A DNA stretch of 64,000 bases, taken from positions 1 to 64,000 of the forward strand of contig JARGOC010000001.1 in the NCBI GenBank assembly GCA_029212365.1, read 5' to 3'. This stretch comes from Roseovarius sp. (GTDB lineage Bacteria; Pseudomonadota; Alphaproteobacteria; Rhodobacterales; Rhodobacteraceae). Position numbers and translations under genes: made by a program. Below, piece by piece: positions 27,298 to 35,901 of this stretch. The notes beneath the pieces were generated by a model. That model was not told the origin of the DNA. It searched no databases and saw nothing but the letters and a program-made list of their open reading frames with translations. Each line of letters starts with the position of its first letter. Position 1 is the stretch's first letter.

Positions 27298-28279
27298 ATT
27301 CAGATCGCAGATTGGATGCTGATTCCTGTATGGCCGCATATTGTCCGGCGGGGCGGAACCGCCACAGATAATCCGGCAGCACCGCTTCGACTGCAACAGG
27401 GTGAATACCCAGATCAGCAAAGCCCTTTGCGCCTTTTGCCACGACATTGTCATGCTTCAGGGTTTTGACCTGATCACGGGTGATCTGCGCAGGGATGATG
27501 CCCAGCGACAGCGTCTGCCCGATCTCCATGAAAAACGCCATAATGCGGGCGATGCCAAACGGAATGCTCACAATCAAACGGCGGCGGCGCACCACACGCA
27601 GCATCAGCTGCATCAATTCACGAAAGCTGTGCACCTCGAGGCCACCCAATTCGTAAATGCCGCCAGCGGCTTCACCCTCGACGCCCATCGCGGCGGCCTT
27701 GGCCACATCATCGACATAGACGGTTTGCATTTTGGTATCACCACCAACCACGGGCAAGACGGGGCCAAAGCGCGTCATGCCGGCAAACCGGTTAAAGAAC
27801 CCATCTTCAGGTCCAAAGATGACCGAAGGCCGCAAGATCACAGCATTGGGAAAATGGCGAAGCACGCCCTCTTCGCCCAGCGCCTTGGTTTTGGAGTAGA
27901 GGCTTTCTGCCTCGGTATCGGCACCAATAGACGACACATGCACCAACTGTCCGACGTTCAGTTCCGCAGCGATCCGGGCGATGCGTTCAGCGCCTTCGTG
28001 CTGAATGGCGTCAAAATTGTTGCGCCCTTTATGCTCAAAGGTGCCAACACAGTTTACCACCGCATCAGCACTCTGCATGACCGCACGCACCGAATCGTCA
28101 TCTCGGATATTGCAAAACACAGGCTCTACCTGGCCAACTGCCCCATAAGGTCTGACATGCATTGCCTCGTTCGGACGGCGCACAGCCACACGGACGCGCC
28201 AGCCGTCTTTGGCCAATCGCCGGGCAACGTAACGGCCCACAAAGCCCGATCCGCCGTAGATGGTGACGAGTTTCGACAT
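27296..28279 (-). CDS. NDUFA9-like NAD(P)-binding epimerase-family protein
   Basis: A 327-residue atypical extended SDR with an N-terminal Rossmann motif (TIYGGSGFVGRYVARRLAK) and conserved VHVSSIGAD, YSKTKALGEEGV and ILRPSVIFGPEDGFF segments. The C-terminal domain contains a hydrophobic patch (IPFGIARIMAFFMEIGQTL). It matches the group annotated in alphaproteobacteria as complex I NDUFA9 subunit family. In mitochondria that protein is an accessory of NADH:ubiquinone oxidoreductase; in bacteria a link to complex I is not established. No complex I genes are near. Confidence 0.85.
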   Translation of the reverse strand: MSKLVTIYGGSGFVGRYVARRLAKDGWRVRVAVRRPNEAMHVRPYGAVGQVEPVFCNIRDDDSVRAVMQSADAVVNCVGTFEHKGRNNFDAIQHEGAERIARIAAELNVGQLVHVSSIGADTEAESLYSKTKALGEEGVLRHFPNAVILRPSVIFGPEDGFFNRFAGMTRFGPVLPVVGGDTKMQTVYVDDVAKAAAMGVEGEAAGGIYELGGLEVHSFRELMQLMLRVVRRRRLIVSIPFGIARIMAFFMEIGQTLSLGIIPAQITRDQVKTLKHDNVVAKGAKGFADLGIHPVAVEAVLPDYLWRFRPAGQYAAIQESASNLRSE

Positions 28280-28426
28280 GTGATGGCCTCCCGGCTTTGA
28301 ATAATACCATATACTTCCTAGCGCTCCGCGCCAGTTTGGACAAGGCGATATGGTGAATGCGGTATTTCACCAAATCGGCGTTGACAGCAAGGCGGTCCAT
28401 GGCTACATGCCTGCTTCACGACACCT

Positions 28427-28512
28427 GCCCAGGTGGCGGAATGGTAGACGCGCTAGCTTCAGGTGCTAGTGTCCGTATGGACGTGGAGGTTCGAGTCCTC
28501 TCCTGGGCACCA
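28427..28512 (+). tRNA. tRNA-Leu (anticodon CAG)
   Basis: An 86-nt class II tRNA including an encoded CCA. The acceptor stem GCCCAGG (28427-28433) pairs with CCTGGGC (28502-28508). The anticodon loop TTCAGGT gives anticodon CAG, reading CUG. A long variable arm and a GGTTCGAGTCC T-arm follow, as expected for leucine tRNAs. It lies upstream of an unassigned 0.8-kb stretch and may have served as an integration site, but I see no repeated copy of its 3' end in the window. Confidence 0.95.
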
Positions 28513-29309
28513 TTTTGATTTGCCTACCGCCTTCGGCTACTTGAGGCTGGTTTGGTTCTCGGTTTGTCCTCTCACTTGCACAAAATAATCTAATGAAATA
28601 GATATTTGTCAATTATTTGGGCATAATGTCCTGAATACTATCCACCTTGCTGCCCACCTTTCAATTGGTGCTGTGCCTAATGCATACTGGCTCCAAGTGC
28701 GGACATGGTGATCGCCCTTGTTGACGGCTGAGTAGAATAGATCGACCCGTCGTCACTGGACTCAAGGCCGTCGTAAGACGTTGTCATCCCGATCTCGGAA
28801 ACGACCTCTACACAGACATCTCTATGTCCGATAGCCATTTGTACAGGGAATTAGTTAGCGCGTTCGATGATCCTTATGTAGCGTTTCAGGGCAGCATGGT
28901 AGAGCAAAGCAGTTGGGAAGAGGCCAAGCGTACGTTAATCGGATCATTGCCGGTCAAGGCGTCCAAACGTGAGCGGATAAGGTTGGATATGGTGATCCGT
29001 GACACACCTTGGAACACGTTTTGAACGCAAGTGCATTTCAGCTTCTATCTGGTCACGAATTTCAAAGGATTTCCCTGTGAACATGGGCCAACAGGTTCTC
29101 GAAAAACGCTGAACTGTTATGAAACACGCCACGTCTGGCAATTTGGTTGAGTGACGCGCTTCTCCGATGGGCTTGCAGTCAACGACTTCTCCGAGTCTTG
29201 TGTCACCGGTGCTGCGGCGCAATCAGATGGCAGCTTAGGGGAAACGGCCTGCTTTTTGTTACTGGCGCTTACCTCTAACGGGACAATGTCACCCGATAGC
29301 AAAAAGGCG
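28513..29309. other. Unassigned 0.8-kb stretch between tRNA-Leu and TRAP genes
   Basis: No gene here has solid support. A 66-codon plus-strand frame (28824-29024; begins MSDSHLYRELVSAFDDPYVA) and an overlapping 53-codon minus-strand frame (about 28682-28843; begins MAIGHRDVCVEVVSEIG) both look protein-like in part, but neither has a ribosome-binding site or a known domain. A minus-strand segment near 29000-29200 is also open. The region is AT-richer than the TRAP genes beside it and may be decayed mobile DNA. No integrase, tRNA end repeat or IS terminus was recognised. Confidence 0.4.
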
Positions 29310-31094
29310 TCAGATATAGATGCCCGAGAAGATCACAGCCAAGCCGGCACCGACCAACAAGGCGGTCTTGAGACCCTCGCGGGCACTGATCAGGCCGTAA
29401 GACACGAGGACCAGCCCGACGGCGATCCGCAGCATTGCAATGATCGCAAGAACGGGGCTTTCGAGCAATCGGATAATATCGGGGTTTGCGATCATACCCA
29501 GCGGGATGAGGTAGAGCCCTATGCCCAGAGCCATTGCGGTCAGCGCGACCTTCAGCCAGTTTTCTCCGATCATCCCCGCCGCGATGAACACCGCGCCGCA
29601 GACGGGCGGCGTGATCGTCGAGAGCAAAGCAAACCAGAAGACGAAGAGATGCGCCTGCAAAGGCTCCAGACCCAGTTGGATCAGCGCCGGCCCGGCGACG
29701 GACACGCAGATGACATAGGCCGCCGTCGTTGGCACCTCCATCCCGAGGATCAGACAGGCCAGTGCGGTCAGGAAGAGCGACGGCCAGAGCAATCCGCCCG
29801 ATCCTTCGAGAATGAGAGAGGTGATCTTGACGCCGAGGCCTGTGATCGCAAGCACACCGATGATGATCGAGGCGCACAGAATGATGGCTGCAATCATCGA
29901 CACTTGTTTGGCGGCATTCATGACTGCGCCTTGAAACCGCTCGGCAATCTGCGCCGGCCTAAATTCAAGCTCCGCGTTGAAAAAAAGCAGTAGCGCGGCG
30001 GCAAGGATCGCCAGAGCGGCGGCATATTCGGGTGTGAACTTTCCGCCGAACATTGCCAAAAGCAAGACCGAGAAAGGCACCAGGAAAAACAGCGATGTGA
30101 TAACAACGTCACGCCGCGCAGGGCGGTCCGCCGCATCTACGCTTTTGAGCTCAAATCGGGTTGCGTAGGCATTGATGCCAACCCAGACAGCAAGAAAGTA
30201 GAGAAGAGCAGGCAGGATCGCCGCCGCCATGATCGACGTGTAGGGCACCCCCGTGAGTTCAACCATGACAAAGGCGCCCGCTCCCATCAGCGGCGGCATG
30301 ATCTGCCCGCCCGAGGACGCGACCGCCTCGACGGCTGCGGCCAGCCGCTTGGGATAGCCAAGTTTGGTCATCGCGGGCAATGTGATGGCCCCGGTTGAGG
30401 CGACGTTGGCCGATGCCGAGCCCGAGATCGAGCCGAAGAGCGCCGACGAGATGACGGAGACCTTCGCGCCGCCGCCCTTGAGCCGACCGGCCGCAGCGGC
30501 AGCCACGTTCATGAACCCTTGTCCGGCTTCGCCTGCGTTCAATACCGCGCCGAAGATGACAAAGATCGACACCACGCCCACGGACACGCCTGTGAGCGAT
30601 CCCCAGATGCCGCCCTCGGCAATGGTAAGCGTGCCGAGAAAGCTGGCGATCGGGGTGCCTGAATGGCCGAATTGACCGGGAATGTACTGTCCGTATAGCC
30701 CGTAGAGCAGGGCGGTGGCGGCGACCACCGGTAGCGGCCAGCCTATGGCGCGACGGGCCGCTTCCAGCGTCACCACCAGCAGGGTGATCGCGATGGCGAT
30801 CTGCATGTTGCCTTCGAGAAAGCCGTATTGATCGCCCAACGCGTCGTGGTTGACTGCGATCCAGACCGCCGCCGCAATACCCAGTGCGGCCAGGAGGGTG
30901 CCACTGATCCGCCCCATGCGACTGTTGTTGCCCGGCACCAGCACGAATGGCAGGATAAACGCCATGTGCAGCGGGCGACTGACCAGGTTTGGCACCAGGC
31001 CAGAGAAGACCAGCGCAAGGTGATAGGTCACGAGCGCAGCGGCAAGGACCAGCCAGAAAGCCGTGGCGACGCGCCCTTTAGGAATGTCAGGCAT
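29310..31094 (-). CDS. TRAP transporter fused permease (4TM/12TM)
   Basis: A membrane protein of about 594 residues in which the small (DctQ-like) and large (DctM-like) TRAP subunits are fused. This is the usual form paired with TAXI binding proteins. Many hydrophobic helices span the whole length, and the DctM core motifs are visible (SGSASANVASTGAITLPAM, GYPKRLAAAVEAVASSGGQIMPPLMGAGAF). It imports an organic acid or amino acid using an ion gradient. The ATG at 31094 is one start option; a GTG at 31124 is another. It follows the TAXI gene, separated by a strong hairpin. Substrate unknown. Confidence 0.92.
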   Translation of the reverse strand: MPDIPKGRVATAFWLVLAAALVTYHLALVFSGLVPNLVSRPLHMAFILPFVLVPGNNSRMGRISGTLLAALGIAAAVWIAVNHDALGDQYGFLEGNMQIAIAITLLVVTLEAARRAIGWPLPVVAATALLYGLYGQYIPGQFGHSGTPIASFLGTLTIAEGGIWGSLTGVSVGVVSIFVIFGAVLNAGEAGQGFMNVAAAAAGRLKGGGAKVSVISSALFGSISGSASANVASTGAITLPAMTKLGYPKRLAAAVEAVASSGGQIMPPLMGAGAFVMVELTGVPYTSIMAAAILPALLYFLAVWVGINAYATRFELKSVDAADRPARRDVVITSLFFLVPFSVLLLAMFGGKFTPEYAAALAILAAALLLFFNAELEFRPAQIAERFQGAVMNAAKQVSMIAAIILCASIIIGVLAITGLGVKITSLILEGSGGLLWPSLFLTALACLILGMEVPTTAAYVICVSVAGPALIQLGLEPLQAHLFVFWFALLSTITPPVCGAVFIAAGMIGENWLKVALTAMALGIGLYLIPLGMIANPDIIRLLESPVLAIIAMLRIAVGLVLVSYGLISAREGLKTALLVGAGLAVIFSGIYI

Positions 31095-31124
31095 GAGAGT
31101 GGTCTTTCGGGAAAGCAGAGGCAC

Positions 31125-31147
31125 AGGCCGGAGGCGATCTCCGGCCT
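31125..31147 (-). other. Intergenic hairpin between TAXI and TRAP permease genes
   Basis: AGGCCGGAG (31125-31133) pairs perfectly with CTCCGGCCT (31139-31147) around a 5-nt loop, directly between the TAXI stop codon and the permease start. No T-run follows. Such hairpins behind binding-protein genes commonly stabilise the upstream mRNA and lower expression of the membrane component. Here that role is inferred. Confidence 0.6.
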
Positions 31148-31164
31148 GCCAAAGAGGCCGCGCG

Positions 31165-32124
31165 TTACTTCTGCGTGTCGCTCAGCTCGATACCGGCTTC
31201 ATCGTAATAGCGCAGGGCACCGGGGTGGATCTTGCCTTTGATATTGCTCAGCATGGCTGGATCGACACCATTCCACCAAGGCGATGTATCGCCGAGCTTG
31301 GCCTTGTTTTCCCAGAACGTCTTGGTCAGTTCATAGGCCGTGTCATCATCCATTTTGGTCGTGGTGTAGGCCACGACTGGCAGCGATGTTGTTGAAATGT
31401 CGCTGTCTTGTCCGGCATAGGTGCCGGCGGGGATCTTCAGCTCGGTGCGCTTGGTCTCGGCGACCTGCGCGTCGGTCATGGACAAGACGGTGACGGGGGT
31501 CGAGGCCGCCGCTTCGATCACATTCGGCGCGGGATAGGAGCCTGCGGTGACAAAACCGTCGATCTGGCCATTCTTGAGCGCGGCAACGGCGTTGGACAGT
31601 TCGACATCCGCTATCTTCACGCTGTCGGCCACGCCGAAGAGTTTGAGATACTTTTCACCCTCTCGCGCACCAAAGGAGCCCTTGCCCAGCAGAATGGTCT
31701 TGCCTTCGAGGCCCGAGATGTTGGTCACACCGCTTTCGGCTGACATAACAAAATGCATGCTCAGCGACGGGATCGGGAACAGCGCACGAATATCGTCGAA
31801 GGCGGGATTGCCCTTGCCTTCGAACATGGCCTTGCCCTGCTGTGCGAGGCCAACCAGCGTCGGGGGCGTGGTAAAGACGTAATCTCCACCGCGCGCCCGC
31901 ACTTCCATCACGTTCTGAACAGACCCCTGGCTTTCTTCAACGGTGACGGAGATTTCGCCGTCGGTGCCAGCCTTCATCGCCTCGGCCAGTTCGACGCCCA
32001 TCTGGTAATAGGACGACCCGGTCTTGGCCGATTTATAGGTCACGCGCGTTTCAGCGGAGGCGGCCGAGACGGCCGTTGCTGTCAGGGCGATGGCCGTTAC
32101 TGCGCTCTTAAGTATCATGTTCAT
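31165..32124 (-). CDS. TAXI-family TRAP transporter substrate-binding protein
   Basis: A 319-residue periplasmic binding protein with a Sec signal peptide (about residues 1-24, ending SAASA). The TAXI-type core contains YYQMGVELAEAMKAG, the RARGGDYVFTTPP segment and DGFVTAGSYPAPNV. It captures the ligand for the fused TRAP permease encoded next. TAXI proteins are reported to bind acidic amino acids or dicarboxylates, but the ligand here cannot be assigned. It is the first gene of the two-gene operon and is preceded by a GGGAGGA site. Confidence 0.92.
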   Translation of the reverse strand: MNMILKSAVTAIALTATAVSAASAETRVTYKSAKTGSSYYQMGVELAEAMKAGTDGEISVTVEESQGSVQNVMEVRARGGDYVFTTPPTLVGLAQQGKAMFEGKGNPAFDDIRALFPIPSLSMHFVMSAESGVTNISGLEGKTILLGKGSFGAREGEKYLKLFGVADSVKIADVELSNAVAALKNGQIDGFVTAGSYPAPNVIEAAASTPVTVLSMTDAQVAETKRTELKIPAGTYAGQDSDISTTSLPVVAYTTTKMDDDTAYELTKTFWENKAKLGDTSPWWNGVDPAMLSNIKGKIHPGALRYYDEAGIELSDTQK

Positions 32125-32159
32125 TTTGTTTCCTCCCTAAGATTCTGAATTGTCTTATA

Positions 32160-32345
32160 CGACCTGACGTCCCAGGTCGATTCCCACCGGAAGATGCCAG
32201 GAACATCGCCGCCTCTGCCACCTCTTCGGCAAAGATCACGCGGCGCAGCGGTACGCACAAGCGTGGTGAGCCCGCCGTTGGTTGCGGCATAGGAAATCCG
32301 ATCCAGCGCACTCTGCAACGCAAAGCCACCATTCAGACTATCCAC
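32160..32345 (-). pseudogene. Short-chain dehydrogenase relic
   Basis: Two adjacent minus-strand frames read like consecutive pieces of an SDR C-terminal half: first LDRISYAATNGGLTTLVRTA, then, after a frame change, VIFAEEVAEAAMFLASSGG. The latter is the common SDR motif preceding the final strand. No start, no NAD-binding N-terminus and no YxxxK motif are present, so this is a frameshifted fragment. It lies just upstream of the TAXI gene and may mark the edge of an acquired block. Confidence 0.55.
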
Positions 32346-32611
32346 TACGAAACTGGAACCACGACTATTCAACTCACAGACTCAGCAACTGATCAAATCC
32401 GCTCATAAGTCGCATTGGCGCAGCGCCCAAAAAACCGTCACCCCCCCACTTGAATGCTCAAGATTTAGACAATTGGCCCCACAGCATGGGTCCGATGGAG
32501 GGGAGGCATCTTGCACCTGCGGCATTTCATGAAGCCGATGTGCCCAACGATACATGCACCGCATCCCCGCGACATGACGTTGAAACGAACAAAATTACGG
32601 AGAGTGATTCA
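32346..32611. promoter_or_regulatory. Upstream region of the urea cluster
   Basis: About 270 bases between the SDR relic and urtA with no supported gene. The urtA frame remains open upstream, but the real start is fixed by its ribosome-binding site and signal peptide. The promoter of the urt-ure genes should lie here. I see no clear sigma-54 (GG-N10-GC) or sigma-70 pair. Two TGCACC hexamers (near 32512 and 32551) are noted without assigning them to a regulator. Confidence 0.35.
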
Positions 32612-33889
32612 ATGAAGAGACTACTATTTGGAACCGCCGCTATCATTGCTGCCGCCACTGCTGCACAGTCTCAGGACTGCGCAGATCCTATCAAAGTTGG
32701 CGTGTTGCATTCATTGTCAGGCACAATGGCAATTTCAGAGACAACACTGAAAGACACGGTCGAGATGCTTGTTGATAAGCAGAACGCAGCGGGCGGCCTT
32801 TTGGGCTGCGAGATTGAAGCCGTTGTTGTTGACCCTGCATCTGATTGGCCGTTGTTTGCAGAAAAAGCCCGTGAATTGCTCACCGTTGAAGAGGTTGACG
32901 TTATCTTCGGCTCCTGGACCTCAGTATCGCGTAAATCCGCGTTGCCCGTCCTCGAAGAACTGAATGGGCTGATGTTCTACCCGGTGCAGTACGAAGGCGA
33001 GGAATCATCTCGCAATGTGTTCTACACTGGCGCGGCCCCCAATCAGCAGGCCATTCCTGCGGTAGATTACTTTGTTAAAGAACTGGGAGTGGAACGTTTC
33101 GCGCTTCTGGGTACTGACTATGTCTATCCACGCACCACAAACAACATTCTTGAGGCCTATCTGACCACCGCAGGTATCGCCAAAGAAGACATCTTTGTGA
33201 ACTACACGCCCTTTGGTCATTCCGATTGGGCGACCATTGTTTCTGATGTCGTCGCCATGGGCGAAGAAGGTCGTCCCGTGGGTGTCATTTCAACCATCAA
33301 TGGCGACGCAAACGTCGGCTTTTATAAAGAACTGGCCGCCCAAGGCGTCTCGGCTGACGATATTCCTGTCGTGGCCTTCTCTGTCGGCGAAGAAGAACTC
33401 TCCGGTCTTGATACCACCGATCTGGTCGGCCACCTGGCCGCTTGGAACTATTTCCAATCCGCCGACACCAAAGCCAACGCCGAATTTATCGCATCATGGA
33501 AAGAGCGCATGGGCGAAGAGCGTGTGACCAATGACCCGATGGAGGCCCACTATATTGGCTTCAACATGTGGGTGAACGCGGTTGAGCAGGCAGGCAGCAC
33601 CGATGTGGATGCGGTGCGCAGCGCGATGTACGGACAGGAATTCCCGAACCTGACCGGTGGCACCGCAGTTATGTTGCCCAACCACCATCTTGCCAAGCCT
33701 GTGCTGATCGGTGAAATCACCAAAGATGGTCAGTTCGACATCATCAGCCAAACAACAGAAGTCCCAGGCGATGCCTGGACAGATCACCTGCCTGAATCGG
33801 CCGTACTGACGTCCAACTGGCCCGAACTGGGCTGCGGTATGTACAACACCGAAACCAAAAGCTGCGTGCAGATCGAATCGAACTACTAA
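32612..33889 (+). CDS. urtA: Urea ABC transporter substrate-binding protein UrtA
   Basis: A 425-residue periplasmic urea-binding protein. Sec signal peptide at residues 1-19 (MKRLLFGTAAIIAAATAAQS), then the UrtA signature stretches IKVGVLHSLSGTMAISETTL, DPASDWPLFAEKARELL and LMFYPVQYEGEE. I start at the ATG at 32612, preceded by GGAGAG, because the open frame upstream has no signal peptide. It delivers urea to UrtBC. It is followed by a GC-rich hairpin and then urtB, and the whole cluster through ureG is on the plus strand. Confidence 0.96.
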   Translation: MKRLLFGTAAIIAAATAAQSQDCADPIKVGVLHSLSGTMAISETTLKDTVEMLVDKQNAAGGLLGCEIEAVVVDPASDWPLFAEKARELLTVEEVDVIFGSWTSVSRKSALPVLEELNGLMFYPVQYEGEESSRNVFYTGAAPNQQAIPAVDYFVKELGVERFALLGTDYVYPRTTNNILEAYLTTAGIAKEDIFVNYTPFGHSDWATIVSDVVAMGEEGRPVGVISTINGDANVGFYKELAAQGVSADDIPVVAFSVGEEELSGLDTTDLVGHLAAWNYFQSADTKANAEFIASWKERMGEERVTNDPMEAHYIGFNMWVNAVEQAGSTDVDAVRSAMYGQEFPNLTGGTAVMLPNHHLAKPVLIGEITKDGQFDIISQTTEVPGDAWTDHLPESAVLTSNWPELGCGMYNTETKSCVQIESNY

Positions 33890-33908
33890 TCTGTTCCTCT
33901 GACATCCG

Positions 33909-33935
33909 TGCGCCGGGCCTTTGTCGCCCGGCGCA
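33909..33935 (+). other. Intergenic hairpin between urtA and urtB
   Basis: TGCGCCGGGC (33909-33918) pairs perfectly with GCCCGGCGCA (33926-33935) around a 7-nt loop and is followed by TTCATTTAAT. It is either a leaky terminator or an mRNA-stabilising stem, expected to raise urtA over the downstream permease and ATPase genes. Confidence 0.7.
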
Positions 33936-33963
33936 TTCATTTAATACCCAAAGGTTTCATCCC

Positions 33964-35901
33964 GTGCTTCGCATCTTATTCTTTCTTCTGGTCGTCCTCG
34001 CTGCGCCTCTCTCTGCCCAGAGTTACGGCCCTTTGCAGACAGCGTTGCAAGCAGAACCTGACCTTGTTGAACGCGCCTCGCGTCGGACAGTGAACGATGT
34101 TCTGGCACGTCTGGCATATACCGAATCCCCCAATTTGCAGGCCTTTCTCGAAGCATGGTCAGATCGCCGTGTGGTCATGCGGGGGGCTGATGGCCTTTTC
34201 TTTATTGCTGAAAAGGACGGTGACACCTACGTGCTGACCGACATCGACACCGGTGCGACAAGCCAGTTACCCCGTGACGACGCCAAAGAGCTGCGCCCCA
34301 ACGCAGGTGTGCGCCGTGTGATCGGCACAGCATTGATCGAATTTCAACTGAACGACCCGCGCCGCGACGCCCGCATTGATGCTTTGACAGCATTGGAACG
34401 CGCCGGATCAGCAAAATTGCTTGAACCACTGCGCGCCTCGATGGTGGATGAGCCGGACACAGAGGTGGCCGCCATGAAGGCAGCACTTGAGCGGCGTCTC
34501 ACGGCGCGGTTCGACCCTGATCCAGCTGCGCGGATCGCGGCGATTGGCGACATGTCCGACAGCATCGCAATCGAAGATCGCGCAGCTCTGTCACGTATCC
34601 TGTCCACCGACATCAAAGTCGTCGCAGGCACCCCGCCCGACACGGATAACGTGGCCCGCGTACTGACCCCCGGCGATGACCTGCCATTGGCAGAGGCCCA
34701 CGCGCTGTTGGTCGAAGCTGGACTGGCCAAAGCCCCTGTCACACCCGAGGATCGTGATGCGGCGTTGATCGCCGCAATTGAAGGCGCCACGGTTGCGGGC
34801 GTGCCAGTGTCCTCGCTCAACGACGAAAGCGCCCGCTGGGCCGCATATGGCACCCTATCCGGAGCCACCCGCCCCGAAACAGGCTGGGGCACGATCCCCA
34901 CGTCGGATTTTGACGACATCACCATTTTTGAGCGCTTTGATGAGCCGAATAGAGATGTGACAGACGCAGCAGAGGCTGCGTCTTGGGCGGTGGAAACCCG
35001 TCTCGCACTGCATCAAACCGCTGATCTGGGGCTGGATGCGCTGTCCCTTGCCTCGATCTACTTCCTTGCTGCTGTGGGCCTTGCCGTCACTTTTGGGGTG
35101 ATGGGCGTTATCAACATGGCACATGGAGAGTTCATCATGATCGGGGCCTACACAGGCTACGTCGTGCAAACCATCATTCCCGACTACACATTGTCGCTGA
35201 TTGTGGCGCTGCCGCTGGCCTTCCTGATCGCCGGGGCCGCCGGTGTCGCGCTGGAGCGGCTGGTGATCCGCCATCTGATGCACCGCCCCCTGGAAACCCT
35301 GTTGGCAACGTTCGGTATCTCGATCGCACTGCAGCAGATCGCCAAGAACATCTTCGGCACACAGGCACGTCCGCTGACCTCGCCCGATTGGCTGGCCGGG
35401 TCCTGGGTAATTTCCGATGCCATCTCAATCTCGTGGATCAGGGTCGCGATCTTCTTGCTGGCGCTGGTGTTTCTGACCGCCATCGTGTTGGTCCTTAAGC
35501 GCACGCGGCTGGGGCTAGAAGTCCGCGCCGTGACCCAAAACCCCGGCATGGCCGCCAGCATGGGGATCGACTCGGGTCGTATCGGGATGCTGACCTTCGG
35601 GCTTGGATCCGGCATTGCGGGTGTCGCGGGTGTTGCCATCGGCCTTTACGCACAAGTCACCTCAGAAATGGGCGCGGGTTACATCGTGCAAAGCTTTATG
35701 ACCGTTGTGGTCGGTGGCGTCGGATCGGTTATTGGCACCCTCGCGGGCGCGGGTCTGATTGGTGGCATGCAAAAGGGCATTGAGTGGTTGAACCCCTCAA
35801 ACACATTGGCTGCTCAAACCTACATGATCCTATTCGTGATCGCCTTCATCCAGTTCAGGCCACGCGGAATCGTGCCGCAAAAAGGAAGGTTTGCCAAATG
35901 A
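33964..35901 (+). CDS. urtB: Urea ABC transporter permease UrtB
   Basis: A 645-residue permease. A signal-like first helix and a long extracytoplasmic N-terminal region (about residues 20-350) precede a LivH-type membrane domain with about eight helices (from about 355). This layout is typical of UrtB and unlike LivH. Conserved stretches are AVGLAVTFGVMGVINMAHGEF and RAVTQNPGMAASMGID. Start is GTG at 33964 after AAAGG. Forms the channel with UrtC; its stop overlaps the urtC start. Confidence 0.95.
   Translation: MLRILFFLLVVLAAPLSAQSYGPLQTALQAEPDLVERASRRTVNDVLARLAYTESPNLQAFLEAWSDRRVVMRGADGLFFIAEKDGDTYVLTDIDTGATSQLPRDDAKELRPNAGVRRVIGTALIEFQLNDPRRDARIDALTALERAGSAKLLEPLRASMVDEPDTEVAAMKAALERRLTARFDPDPAARIAAIGDMSDSIAIEDRAALSRILSTDIKVVAGTPPDTDNVARVLTPGDDLPLAEAHALLVEAGLAKAPVTPEDRDAALIAAIEGATVAGVPVSSLNDESARWAAYGTLSGATRPETGWGTIPTSDFDDITIFERFDEPNRDVTDAAEAASWAVETRLALHQTADLGLDALSLASIYFLAAVGLAVTFGVMGVINMAHGEFIMIGAYTGYVVQTIIPDYTLSLIVALPLAFLIAGAAGVALERLVIRHLMHRPLETLLATFGISIALQQIAKNIFGTQARPLTSPDWLAGSWVISDAISISWIRVAIFLLALVFLTAIVLVLKRTRLGLEVRAVTQNPGMAASMGIDSGRIGMLTFGLGSGIAGVAGVAIGLYAQVTSEMGAGYIVQSFMTVVVGGVGSVIGTLAGAGLIGGMQKGIEWLNPSNTLAAQTYMILFVIAFIQFRPRGIVPQKGRFAK

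Noticed and set aside
28488..28512. tRNA-Leu 3' end as an attachment site
   Set aside because: No second copy of this sequence was found in the window and no integrase gene is present.
32500..32565. Two TGCACC hexamers upstream of urtA as NtrC sites
   Set aside because: They lack the paired complementary half-sites of an NtrC box, and no sigma-54 promoter is visible.
32450..32611. N-terminal extension of urtA
   Set aside because: It would bury the signal peptide; the ATG at 32612 has a GGAGAG site.
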